Shown here: piece by piece, positions 1 through 6,426 of the stretch
How positions within the stretch are numbered: position 1 is the first letter of the stretch
Layout of the letters: every line of letters begins with the position of its first letter
NCBI GenBank assembly: GCA_030746455.1
Contig: JASLMQ010000812.1
Span: 1 to 10,032 of the forward strand
Direction of reading: 5' to 3'
From: Candidatus Latescibacterota bacterium
GTDB taxonomy: Bacteria; Latescibacterota; UBA2968; GCA-2709665
Length of the DNA: 10,032 nucleotides
Made by a program: the position numbers and the translations under genes
Notes under the pieces: model-generated
The model's database searches: none
What the model saw: the letters and a program-made list of their open reading frames with translations, nothing else
Told to the model about the DNA's origin: nothing

Positions 1-831
1 GTCAATGTCGACCTCCCGGTTGCTCCCCACCCGTCGGATCCTCCGCTCCTCCAGAATGCGCAAGAGCTTCACCTGAAGGTTCAGCGGGAGTTCGCTGATC
101 TCGTCGAGGAAGAACGTGCCCTCGCTGGCGTGCTCCATCAGACCCGCGCGCGAGCTGCTGGCTCCGGTGAAGGCCCCCCGCTCGTGTCCGAACAGCTCGC
201 TCTCGACAAGGTGTTCGGGGAGTCCGCCGCAGTTCAGAGGCACAAAGGGCTGTCGCTTCCGGCTGCTGTTCGCGTGGATACTGCGGGCGACCAGTTCCTT
301 GCCCGTGCCGCTCTCGCCCGTGATCAGCACGTTGGCCTGAGTGTCCGCGATCCTCCGAATCAGATCGAACATGCGCTGCATCGGAGGGCTCTGCCCGATG
401 ATATTGTCGAACCGGAAGCGCTCCTCGAGCTGCCGCTGGAGAGATCGGTTCTCCACCTCCAGCCGTCGATGCTCCAACGCCCTCTCCACGGTGAACGTGA
501 GCTGATCCGGCGTGAAGGGCTTGGCGACGAAATCGAAGGCCCCCTCCTTCATGGCCCGCACGGCATCCTGGATGGTCCCGTAGCCGGTGAACACGATGAC
601 GATCGTCTCCGGGAGGCGCTTCTTGACCTGCCTCAGGACCTCCATTCCGTCGATCCCGGGCATCTTGAGGTCCGTGAGCACGAGGTCCGGGGGATCCGCA
701 TCCAGGACCTCCAGGCCGGCCTCGCCCCGGTCGGCCACCGCGACATCGTAGCCCCCGCGCGCCAGGAACTTCTTGCACGTGCTCAGCATGTCGACTTCGT
801 CGTCTACGACCAGGATCTTGGGCTTGCCCAT
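1..831 (-). CDS. NtrC-family sigma-54-dependent response regulator (3' end cut off by window edge)
   Basis: This cytoplasmic transcription activator is phosphorylated by a partner kinase and uses ATP hydrolysis to open promoters held by sigma-54 RNA polymerase. The 277 visible residues read without a stop from ATG at 829-831 to the left edge. The receiver domain (about 4-118) has the acidic pocket D10/D11, phospho-acceptor D54 in LTDLKMPG, switch residue T82 and K104. A helical linker (about 119-140) leads to the AAA+ domain, which starts near FDNIIGQSPPM. That domain has Walker A GESGTGKE (172-179), an intact GAFTGA sigma-54 contact loop (219-224) and Walker B FFLDEI (240-245). The rest of the AAA+ domain and the expected Fis-type DNA-binding helix-turn-helix lie off the window, so the target DNA cannot be inferred. 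The start sits 5 bases after the kinase stop and follows a GGAGG, so the two genes are surely co-translated. Family is certain; the regulon is unknown. Confidence 0.96.
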   Translation of the reverse strand, partial: MGKPKILVVDDEVDMLSTCKKFLARGGYDVAVADRGEAGLEVLDADPPDLVLTDLKMPGIDGMEVLRQVKKRLPETIVIVFTGYGTIQDAVRAMKEGAFDFVAKPFTPDQLTFTVERALEHRRLEVENRSLQRQLEERFRFDNIIGQSPPMQRMFDLIRRIADTQANVLITGESGTGKELVARSIHANSSRKRQPFVPLNCGGLPEHLVESELFGHERGAFTGASSSRAGLMEHASEGTFFLDEISELPLNLQVKLLRILEERRIRRVGSNREVDID

Positions 832-836
832 CGGTC

Positions 837-2042
837 TCAGGCCTCCGTGCCGCCGGCGTCGACCGGAAGCACGATGTGGAACGTCGCGCCTTCTCCCGGC
901 TGGCTGTCGACCTCGAGACGCCCGCCGTGCTCCTGTACGATCCCGTAGCTGATGGAGAGACCCAGCCCGGTACCCTTGCCCACCTCCTTGGTGGTGAAGA
1001 AGGGATCGAAGATGCGGTCCAGGTCCTCCTCGGCGATGCCCGTTCCCGTATCGCTCACGGAGATCCTCACCTGGGCCTCGCCCTTCTTGCCCACCGCCGT
1101 GCCTGTGCCCAGAACCAGCTCGCCGCCGTCCGCCATCGCATCCATCGCGTTGTTGAACAGGTTCAGCAGAACCTGTTCGAGCCGCGTCGGGTCGAGAACG
1201 GCCGGGGGCAGATCCCGGTCCAGGTCCAGACGCGAGACGATGCTCCGGCTCTTGAGCACGTGGTCGACCAACCCCACCGCGTTGCTCACCATTCGGTTCA
1301 CGTCCGTCGCGTTGGGAGAGAAGGGCGCCTGCCGCGAGAACGCCAGCAGGCCGGACGTGATCTGGGCGATCTTGTCGGACTGCCTCTGGATCACCTCGAT
1401 GTCATCGATCACGTCTTCGGGAAGATCCCGTCCGGTGGCCTCCTGCATCAGCCCCGCGCTACGCATCACGATGATACCGGTGGGGTTGTTGATCTCGTGG
1501 GCGATCCCGCCCACCAGCTCCCCCAGCGACGCGAGTTTGGAGGACTGCAGGAGCTGCTCTTCCAGCCCCTTCCTCTCGGTGATGTCGCGCACGATCCCGG
1601 TGAACATTCGCCGGCCGACCAGGCGGAACTCGCTAACGGCCAGATCCATCGGGAACACAGCGCCGTCCTTTCTAAGCCCGACGACCTCCCGTCCGAGGCC
1701 GATGATCTTCGGCTGTCCCGTGCGAAGGTAGTCTGCGATGTACCCGTCGTGCCGGCTTCGATCGGGCTCGGGCATCAGCATCGAGACGTTCTTACCCAAC
1801 ACCTCGCTCGCCCGGTATCCAAAGATGCGTTCCGCCGCCGGATTGAAGGACTCGATGCGTCCACGCACGTCGGCCACCACGACCCCGTCCACCGCCAGGT
1901 CGAAGAGCGAGGCAGCCAGGCTGCGCGCCTCCAGGAGCTGATCTTCGAGGCCCTTGCGTTTCGCCCGTTCCTCCGTCAGATCCGCCGAGAGACGTTCCAG
2001 CTCGTCCATCGGAGGTCGCGTCTTGTCCGTCCCCTCGCTCAT
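837..2042 (-). CDS. Soluble PAS sensor histidine kinase with FixL-like heme-PAS signature
   Basis: This sensor kinase very probably phosphorylates the NtrC-type regulator encoded 5 bases downstream. From the chosen ATG it has 401 residues: a charged coiled-coil-like N-terminus (about 12-45), one PAS domain (about 47-157), a HisKA dimerisation helix with phospho-acceptor H182 in GGIAHEINNP, and an HATPase_c domain. The ATPase shows the N box (NLFNNAMDAM, 294-303), G1 DTGTGI (331-336), F box FDPFFTTK (345-352) and G2 GKGTGLGL (355-362), so it should be active. No membrane segment is visible, which points to a cytoplasmic signal. The PAS domain has H98 in RHDGY and R118 in IIGLGREV, 20 residues apart, matching the FixL heme-ligand His and gas-responsive Arg; heme binding is an inference. 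The frame stays open to another ATG at 2109-2111, but that one has no Shine-Dalgarno and adds an unconserved-looking tail. The chosen start has AGGG 9 bases upstream. Confidence 0.93.
   Translation of the reverse strand: MSEGTDKTRPPMDELERLSADLTEERAKRKGLEDQLLEARSLAASLFDLAVDGVVVADVRGRIESFNPAAERIFGYRASEVLGKNVSMLMPEPDRSRHDGYIADYLRTGQPKIIGLGREVVGLRKDGAVFPMDLAVSEFRLVGRRMFTGIVRDITERKGLEEQLLQSSKLASLGELVGGIAHEINNPTGIIVMRSAGLMQEATGRDLPEDVIDDIEVIQRQSDKIAQITSGLLAFSRQAPFSPNATDVNRMVSNAVGLVDHVLKSRSIVSRLDLDRDLPPAVLDPTRLEQVLLNLFNNAMDAMADGGELVLGTGTAVGKKGEAQVRISVSDTGTGIAEEDLDRIFDPFFTTKEVGKGTGLGLSISYGIVQEHGGRLEVDSQPGEGATFHIVLPVDAGGTEA
842..846 (-). promoter_or_regulatory. Shine-Dalgarno site of the response regulator, inside the kinase 3' end
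   Basis: GGAGG on the minus strand lies 10 bases upstream of the regulator ATG (829-831) and inside the last codons of the kinase gene. This fixes the regulator start and suggests translational coupling of kinase and regulator. The match to the anti-SD core is exact; the spacing is slightly long. Confidence 0.6.
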
Positions 2043-2111
2043 CGTTCGCTGCCCTGTCCACCTCGATTTGGGTCGTTCGCAAGCCAACGCTAGCCCGGCG
2101 GCTCTGGCCAT

Positions 2112-2139
2112 AATGTAATGGAATCCAGAAAGGAAGCAA
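2112..2139 (-). promoter_or_regulatory. Candidate sigma-70-type promoter upstream of the kinase gene
   Basis: On the minus strand TTGCTT (2134-2139) is followed after 16 bases by TACATT (2112-2117) in a short AT-richer patch that stands out from the GC-rich surroundings. Initiation near 2105 would give a leader of about 60 bases before the kinase ATG at 2042. The match is only partial and the gap is only about 105 bases, so read-through from the upstream enzyme genes is equally possible. No terminator hairpin with a T-run was seen in the gap. Confidence 0.25.
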
Positions 2140-2147
2140 CTGCCGAC

Positions 2148-4547
2148 CTAGGCAATCTCACAGGTGTGCATCCCCCGCTTGTCTGCGATGCCATAGGCGT
2201 TCCCCGTCGCCCCGCGCCGGATCTCCTCATCCCGCGTCCGGGCGAACGTTCCGCCTGCGAGCACGATCGAGGCGACCTTGCCATCTCGAAGCACCGCTGC
2301 AGCAGCCCGTCCATCCGTCTGAATCGGGCCGGAGGCGGGATGCCCTGGCACGGGGTCGTGCACCACCTCGAACGCCTCTCCCCCCACAGCCAGACGCAGC
2401 ATCAGCGTCTCCCCGTCATGCTCGACCGTCAGCGCATCCCCCGTCAGGGGGGGCGGCCGATCCCCGCTGAAGGGCGCGTGGATCGCAACGAAGGTGGCCC
2501 TTGGACCAGGCCGCGTGATCTGGAGGTGTCCCCGGAAGGGCACCACGGCACCGGGTCTCACCGTGCCGCCGTCCCGATGGGTGCGGATGATCTCATCCCC
2601 CTCGGGCGGGCATTCCGAACGCGTGACCTTCGACGGTCCGACCACAGGCACCAGCACCTGCAGCCCGCCGGACCCATCGCTTCCCGGGGCCCACACCGCC
2701 GACACATCGCCCTTCGTGCGTCCAGTTCTACCGTTGCGCAGGGGCGGATCGACATCCACCGGCGCCATCGGCCCCACGCCGTCGAGCGAGAGCCGGTCCG
2801 ATCGGGCGTGGATCATCCACGTGTAAGTCGCACAGTCCCCCGAGACCCGCAGAATATCGACAAGAAGGGGCTCGCCCTCACAACGGGGAAGCAACGCGAT
2901 GAAACGCGTGCTGGCACCGGGAACCCCGGCCTCCGCCATCTGGATTCCCGGTGTGATGCACCAGATCAGCGGCTCCCCACCCTCCTCCTGCGTCGCCAGC
3001 TCGAGGACCGTATTGTGCGATCGGGGCTCCCGCTGCCACAGCCGAACCCAGTCCGGATTCCAGTTGTAGCCCATATCCGACACCATTTCCACCCCACAGG
3101 CCCAGATCCCCAGGTTCAGGTAGTCGGGGTGTTTGTGGATCTTCGGAACGAGTGGGCCGTAATCCAGGAACGCCATCGTCCGGTCTGCCGCCTGCTCCCC
3201 GTGTCGCAGGATCATCAACCCCATGCCGGGAAAGTGGACGCTGTCCTGCCCGAACGGCTCTCCGCGTCCATCCGTGTCCGACTCCGGGTCACGGTAGAAC
3301 AGGGAGACGTCGGTGCCGCCGCTGAGGGTCTCACCCCAGGTGTCCTTGAGGTGGCGCAGGGCCTTCGGGTCCCCGTAGCGGACCTGGGCGATCTCGGAAC
3401 AGAACAGGGGCGGTGTCTGGCCGCCGCGGCAGTCGTTCACCGCGGGCATCGTGCCGTCGGGGTAGATGGAATCCAGGAACCAGGTGAGACACTTCCGCAG
3501 AAGCCCGCAGCTCGGATGGCTGTAGAGGTCGACCCCCAATCCGCTGCGCACGATCTCGGGGATACCCAGCATCTCGGTGAACAGGCCGATCTGGTAGCTG
3601 GCCGTGCACTCGAAGAACGTGCCGTCCGCGTGGAAGACCCCGTTCCGGGGGTCACACAGCCTCTCGTAGAGATCGACGATCGACTCCAGGGTGCGCCTGT
3701 TCCCCAGAAGCGCCCCGGATGCGGCAATGCACCACCACACGCCCCCCATATCCTGGATGGACGAGTAGGACAGGAGGTCTCCGTCGTCGAATCCATCGAT
3801 GAAGTAGTCGTGGGCGTAGCCGACCAGATCGCGGTCGATCCTCTCGCATTGCCTGTCGCTGAGTACCCCGGCGTCGCGGATCAGATCGTACGCAAGCAGC
3901 ACCCGACGCACCGCGTTGGCGTCGTGCCGTTTCCACCCGTCGATCTTGCCATAGTAGGCGCTCGCCTCGCACCACTCGTTCTGATTGACCATGTTCGGAC
4001 GATAGCCCTTGAACACCTCCGCGAAGCGCTCCACGAGCACCGCCGCCTTCTCGGCGTACCGAAGGTCTCCCTCGATCTGGTAGACCAGCCCCGCGGCGTA
4101 GGCCGACGCGCCTCGCCAGGTGTTGCCAAAGGCCGGCAGTCCTCCCGCCAGGATCGCGTGGAGGCGGTGCGATCGCATCACCCCCTGCGGGGTCCAGATC
4201 TCCCCGTCGTCCGTTTCATCCCAGGGCCAGGTTGCGCCGCAATCCTTGCACTGAAGGGCGTCGCCGCCGTCGATGAGCGTGAAGGCGTACCAGGGCCCGC
4301 AACCGCATTCGGGACACCGGACCGTGACCACCGGGGTCTTGTCCGAAATGAAGGACCGAAGTCGCTCGCGGTCCATCTCCAGGTAGCCGCGCGCCTGGCG
4401 CTTGATGTCCTCGTAGACGGAGCGCGCCCATTCGAACCGCGAGATGTTCTTCCGGCCGAGCGCGATCGCATCCGGGCCGTACATCAGTCGAGGTCCCCCC
4501 ATCTTGGGATCTCGGCCTCCGCCGGCTGACTGTCCCGCTCGGGTCAT
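2148..4547 (-). CDS. Heparinase II/III family protein with zinc-ribbon-like insert (putative uronate-polysaccharide or oligosaccharide lyase)
   Basis: The 799-residue protein has the layout of heparinase II/III-type lyases, which cleave uronic-acid glycans by beta-elimination: an N-terminal (alpha/alpha) toroid (about 120-430) and a C-terminal antiparallel beta-sandwich (about 440-799). The sandwich opens with the family's best signature, H471-K-H473-P-D475-YLNL, followed by D491 in VSDMGY and H511 in RSHNTV. The toroid carries ADGTFFECTASY (307-318), whose Y318 is the likely catalytic tyrosine. Before the toroid, C78-x-x-C81 and C100-x-x-C103 form a zinc-ribbon-like knuckle, unusual in characterised lyases. 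There is no signal peptide or membrane segment, and about 20 cysteines are present, so cytoplasmic action on imported oligosaccharides is likely. The start is set by the ATGA overlap with the preceding gene, although M17 and M22 are alternatives. The substrate (alginate, heparin-like, ulvan-like or other) cannot be read from sequence. Confidence 0.88.
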   Translation of the reverse strand: MTRAGQSAGGGRDPKMGGPRLMYGPDAIALGRKNISRFEWARSVYEDIKRQARGYLEMDRERLRSFISDKTPVVTVRCPECGCGPWYAFTLIDGGDALQCKDCGATWPWDETDDGEIWTPQGVMRSHRLHAILAGGLPAFGNTWRGASAYAAGLVYQIEGDLRYAEKAAVLVERFAEVFKGYRPNMVNQNEWCEASAYYGKIDGWKRHDANAVRRVLLAYDLIRDAGVLSDRQCERIDRDLVGYAHDYFIDGFDDGDLLSYSSIQDMGGVWWCIAASGALLGNRRTLESIVDLYERLCDPRNGVFHADGTFFECTASYQIGLFTEMLGIPEIVRSGLGVDLYSHPSCGLLRKCLTWFLDSIYPDGTMPAVNDCRGGQTPPLFCSEIAQVRYGDPKALRHLKDTWGETLSGGTDVSLFYRDPESDTDGRGEPFGQDSVHFPGMGLMILRHGEQAADRTMAFLDYGPLVPKIHKHPDYLNLGIWACGVEMVSDMGYNWNPDWVRLWQREPRSHNTVLELATQEEGGEPLIWCITPGIQMAEAGVPGASTRFIALLPRCEGEPLLVDILRVSGDCATYTWMIHARSDRLSLDGVGPMAPVDVDPPLRNGRTGRTKGDVSAVWAPGSDGSGGLQVLVPVVGPSKVTRSECPPEGDEIIRTHRDGGTVRPGAVVPFRGHLQITRPGPRATFVAIHAPFSGDRPPPLTGDALTVEHDGETLMLRLAVGGEAFEVVHDPVPGHPASGPIQTDGRAAAAVLRDGKVASIVLAGGTFARTRDEEIRRGATGNAYGIADKRGMHTCEIA

Positions 4548-6376
4548 GAGCCTGTCGCACCCCCCGATAGCTCGAGCCGTATCTCTCCGCCCCGTATTCT
4601 CAGGGTCCGGTACAGCGCGTTGCGGTTGGCCACGGGGGCCTCCTCACTGACCTTTGCGGGACCGGTCGTTCGGATCCGGTAGGTCGCACCCCTGTACGTG
4701 ACCTCTAGTCCATCGTCGTGCGCCTCGAAGGTGGCGTTTGCCTCTCCGTCCGTTACGATAGCCGGCACCAGGATCCACCACTCTCCGGGCACCGGATCCA
4801 GCCGCACGGCATAGGACACGCCCGCCGATGTCATCTCGTAGGACTCCACGATCTCTCTGCATCCACCCAGCTCGCCCCGGTAGGTCACCTCGAAGGCCAC
4901 GGCATCGGGCGTCTCGCGGCTCACGCCAACCCCGACCTCCTCGATCTCGGAAGCCAGCTCGGCCAGCCTGACCTCCCCTCCCTCGGCGTCCCGCCACGCC
5001 GGCCCGATCGCCAGACTTCGGAGCGGCTTCGCTACACCGAAGGAATACTCGGCCTGCGCCGACAGCGGCGCAGACAGGCCTGTCTCCGGGCGCACGCCCA
5101 ATTTGTGAATCCGGCCGAGCCCCGTGGCATCCTTGTGGGGATCGGCCCGCGTGTCCACCTCCAGATGGTAGTCCCCGCACGAGGCGAACACCTTGTGGAA
5201 CGCGGGCCACAGGTCGAACGCGAATCCCCCGATTTCCGCGGGTGTCAGCCTCTCCTCGATCCCTTCATCAGCGAGGTGATAGGAGGTGGCAAACAAGCTT
5301 GCCGCGAGGGACCCATACACGCTGTAGGGCCCGCCCGAGTCCACGCCGTGCTCCGTGGAGGGATCGAAGCCCTGCTTCGTGTGACGGAAGGGTTCCATGT
5401 CCAGGATCCACGGCAGGGCCGACTGGAGCGCAAGGCGCGCCGCACGTTTGTACGCACCTGCCATCAGCGGGTCGCCCACGTCCCTGCAGAGACGAGCACG
5501 TGTCTCGCACAGGCAGGCGAAGTGACCCTCCATCAGATGGAACTGATTGCTCCGGCCTCCGAAGGGCATCACGCCCGTCGTTGACTGGAAGAGCAGCGAA
5601 GTCAATCCCCCTCGCCTGCATGCCTCGGCAACCCAGTCCGAGTGTGATCCATCGTACCCGTAGTGGCGGATCAGGTCGAGCTGCTGCTTGACCACCAGGC
5701 TGTAGGTGATCGGATCGTTCGGGTCCCGGTACATCCCGCGTGGCGTGAAGTCACCTGCCAGGTAGGCGATCGCCTGGTCGATGAAGTCGCGGTCTCCGCC
5801 AACGCCTTCGCGGATCTTGAAGAACTCTCCTGTCAGTGCAAAGACCGGGAAGTTGGCGCCGTGGATACCTCCGACCGCGGACTTGTAGGAGGTCCACGGG
5901 TCGTGCCGCGCCCAGACCGCCTCCCACTGGCGCAGGCGCGACGTCTCCACCCGGTCCTTCAACGCCCTGTGCGCGTACATCATTTCCTTGACCCAGAACT
6001 CGGGTGCCTGATCGGCAATGTCCAGGTTCTCGAGGCGCTCCTCGTAAGCCACGATGCACGACTCGATCAGATCCTCGCACCGCCCTGCGGCAATCAGGTG
6101 GCCAAGCGCGCCGATGTAGCGCGTCTGGGCGAAGACGAGCACCTTCTGGCCCTGCCGGCTGTCGTAGTAGTACCTCTCCTCCGAATAAGGATCTCTGATG
6201 ATGCCGTGTTCGTCCTGCCAGGCCGCCAGGGGCCGGACGATGCGCTCCGCGGCATCCAGGTAGACTTCACGATCCACGCCCGTAGGCGAGGGTTCTTCCG
6301 CCGCGCCCATCCGGTCCCTCAGCACCCGCCATTTGTCTTCGAGCGGATAGGGTTCCGCCAGAACATCCGGCTCCAT
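4544..6376 (-). CDS. Uncharacterised (alpha/alpha)-toroid plus beta-sandwich protein, probable glycan-active enzyme
   Basis: I do not recognise a named family with confidence. The 610-residue protein begins without a signal peptide. It has a helix-rich region (about 35-395) with aromatic and charged motifs typical of (alpha/alpha)-barrel carbohydrate-active proteins: ERYYYDSRQGQ (67-77), GGIHGANFPVFALTGEFF (169-186), MPFGGRSNQFHLMEGHFA (270-287) and DYHLEVDTRADPHKDATGL (402-420). A strand-rich C-terminal part (about 440-610) looks like a beta-sandwich. The HxHxD signature of heparinase sandwiches is absent. It may be a glycoside hydrolase (an unsaturated-uronyl hydrolase or beta-glucuronidase, for example a GH154-like toroid) or a divergent lyase; these are guesses. 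The frame could extend to GTG 6389-6391, but ATG 6374-6376 is chosen because GGGGAG lies 7 bases upstream. The stop TGA overlaps the ATG of the heparinase gene, so the two products are probably made together and act in one pathway. Confidence 0.82.
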   Translation of the reverse strand: MEPDVLAEPYPLEDKWRVLRDRMGAAEEPSPTGVDREVYLDAAERIVRPLAAWQDEHGIIRDPYSEERYYYDSRQGQKVLVFAQTRYIGALGHLIAAGRCEDLIESCIVAYEERLENLDIADQAPEFWVKEMMYAHRALKDRVETSRLRQWEAVWARHDPWTSYKSAVGGIHGANFPVFALTGEFFKIREGVGGDRDFIDQAIAYLAGDFTPRGMYRDPNDPITYSLVVKQQLDLIRHYGYDGSHSDWVAEACRRGGLTSLLFQSTTGVMPFGGRSNQFHLMEGHFACLCETRARLCRDVGDPLMAGAYKRAARLALQSALPWILDMEPFRHTKQGFDPSTEHGVDSGGPYSVYGSLAASLFATSYHLADEGIEERLTPAEIGGFAFDLWPAFHKVFASCGDYHLEVDTRADPHKDATGLGRIHKLGVRPETGLSAPLSAQAEYSFGVAKPLRSLAIGPAWRDAEGGEVRLAELASEIEEVGVGVSRETPDAVAFEVTYRGELGGCREIVESYEMTSAGVSYAVRLDPVPGEWWILVPAIVTDGEANATFEAHDDGLEVTYRGATYRIRTTGPAKVSEEAPVANRNALYRTLRIRGGEIRLELSGGATGS

Positions 6377-6383
6377 GGTCGTT

Positions 6384-6389
6384 CTCCCC
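6384..6389 (-). promoter_or_regulatory. Shine-Dalgarno site deciding the start of the 610-residue gene
   Basis: GGGGAG on the minus strand lies 7 bases before ATG 6374-6376. It favours this ATG over the in-frame GTG at 6389-6391, which overlaps the site. Its G-run can pair with the CCCC just upstream (ccccacgggg on the plus strand, 6386-6395), a 3-4 bp hairpin that might mildly occlude the site. Confidence 0.6.
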
Positions 6390-6400
6390 ACGGGGCACGG

Positions 6401-6418
6401 CTGGCCGCGCGCCGCCAG
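6401..6418. repeat. Short GC-rich inverted repeat between the two enzyme genes
   Basis: A 5-bp perfect inverted repeat (ctggc at 6401-6405, gccag at 6414-6418) with an 8-base GC-rich loop lies in the 50-base gap between the propeller-lyase stop and the next gene. There is no T-run after it in the direction of transcription, so it does not look like an intrinsic terminator. It could be an mRNA processing or stability hairpin, or chance in GC-rich DNA. Confidence 0.3.
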
Positions 6419-6426
6419 TTGTTCGC

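Noticed and set aside
2..778. Long minus-strand frame in the regulator region, rich in G, R and P.
   Set aside because: It is out of frame with the complete receiver and AAA+ domain reading from 831; it is a shadow frame.
130..2093. Long plus-strand open frames opposite the regulator and kinase genes.
   Set aside because: Both minus-strand genes are certain from catalytic motifs, and the plus-strand translations show no recognisable features.
2132..2152. A sigma-54-like GG...GC element (tag-GG-tcggcagtt-GC-tt on the minus strand) before the kinase gene.
   Set aside because: The GG to GC distance is 9 bases rather than the required 10, and the surrounding consensus is poor.
2118..4529. A very long open frame on the plus strand opposite the 799-residue heparinase gene.
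   Set aside because: The minus-strand frame has clear family motifs. The plus-strand translation is low-complexity in H, R, P and D without domains, as expected when a GC-rich gene with strong third-position bias is read antisense.
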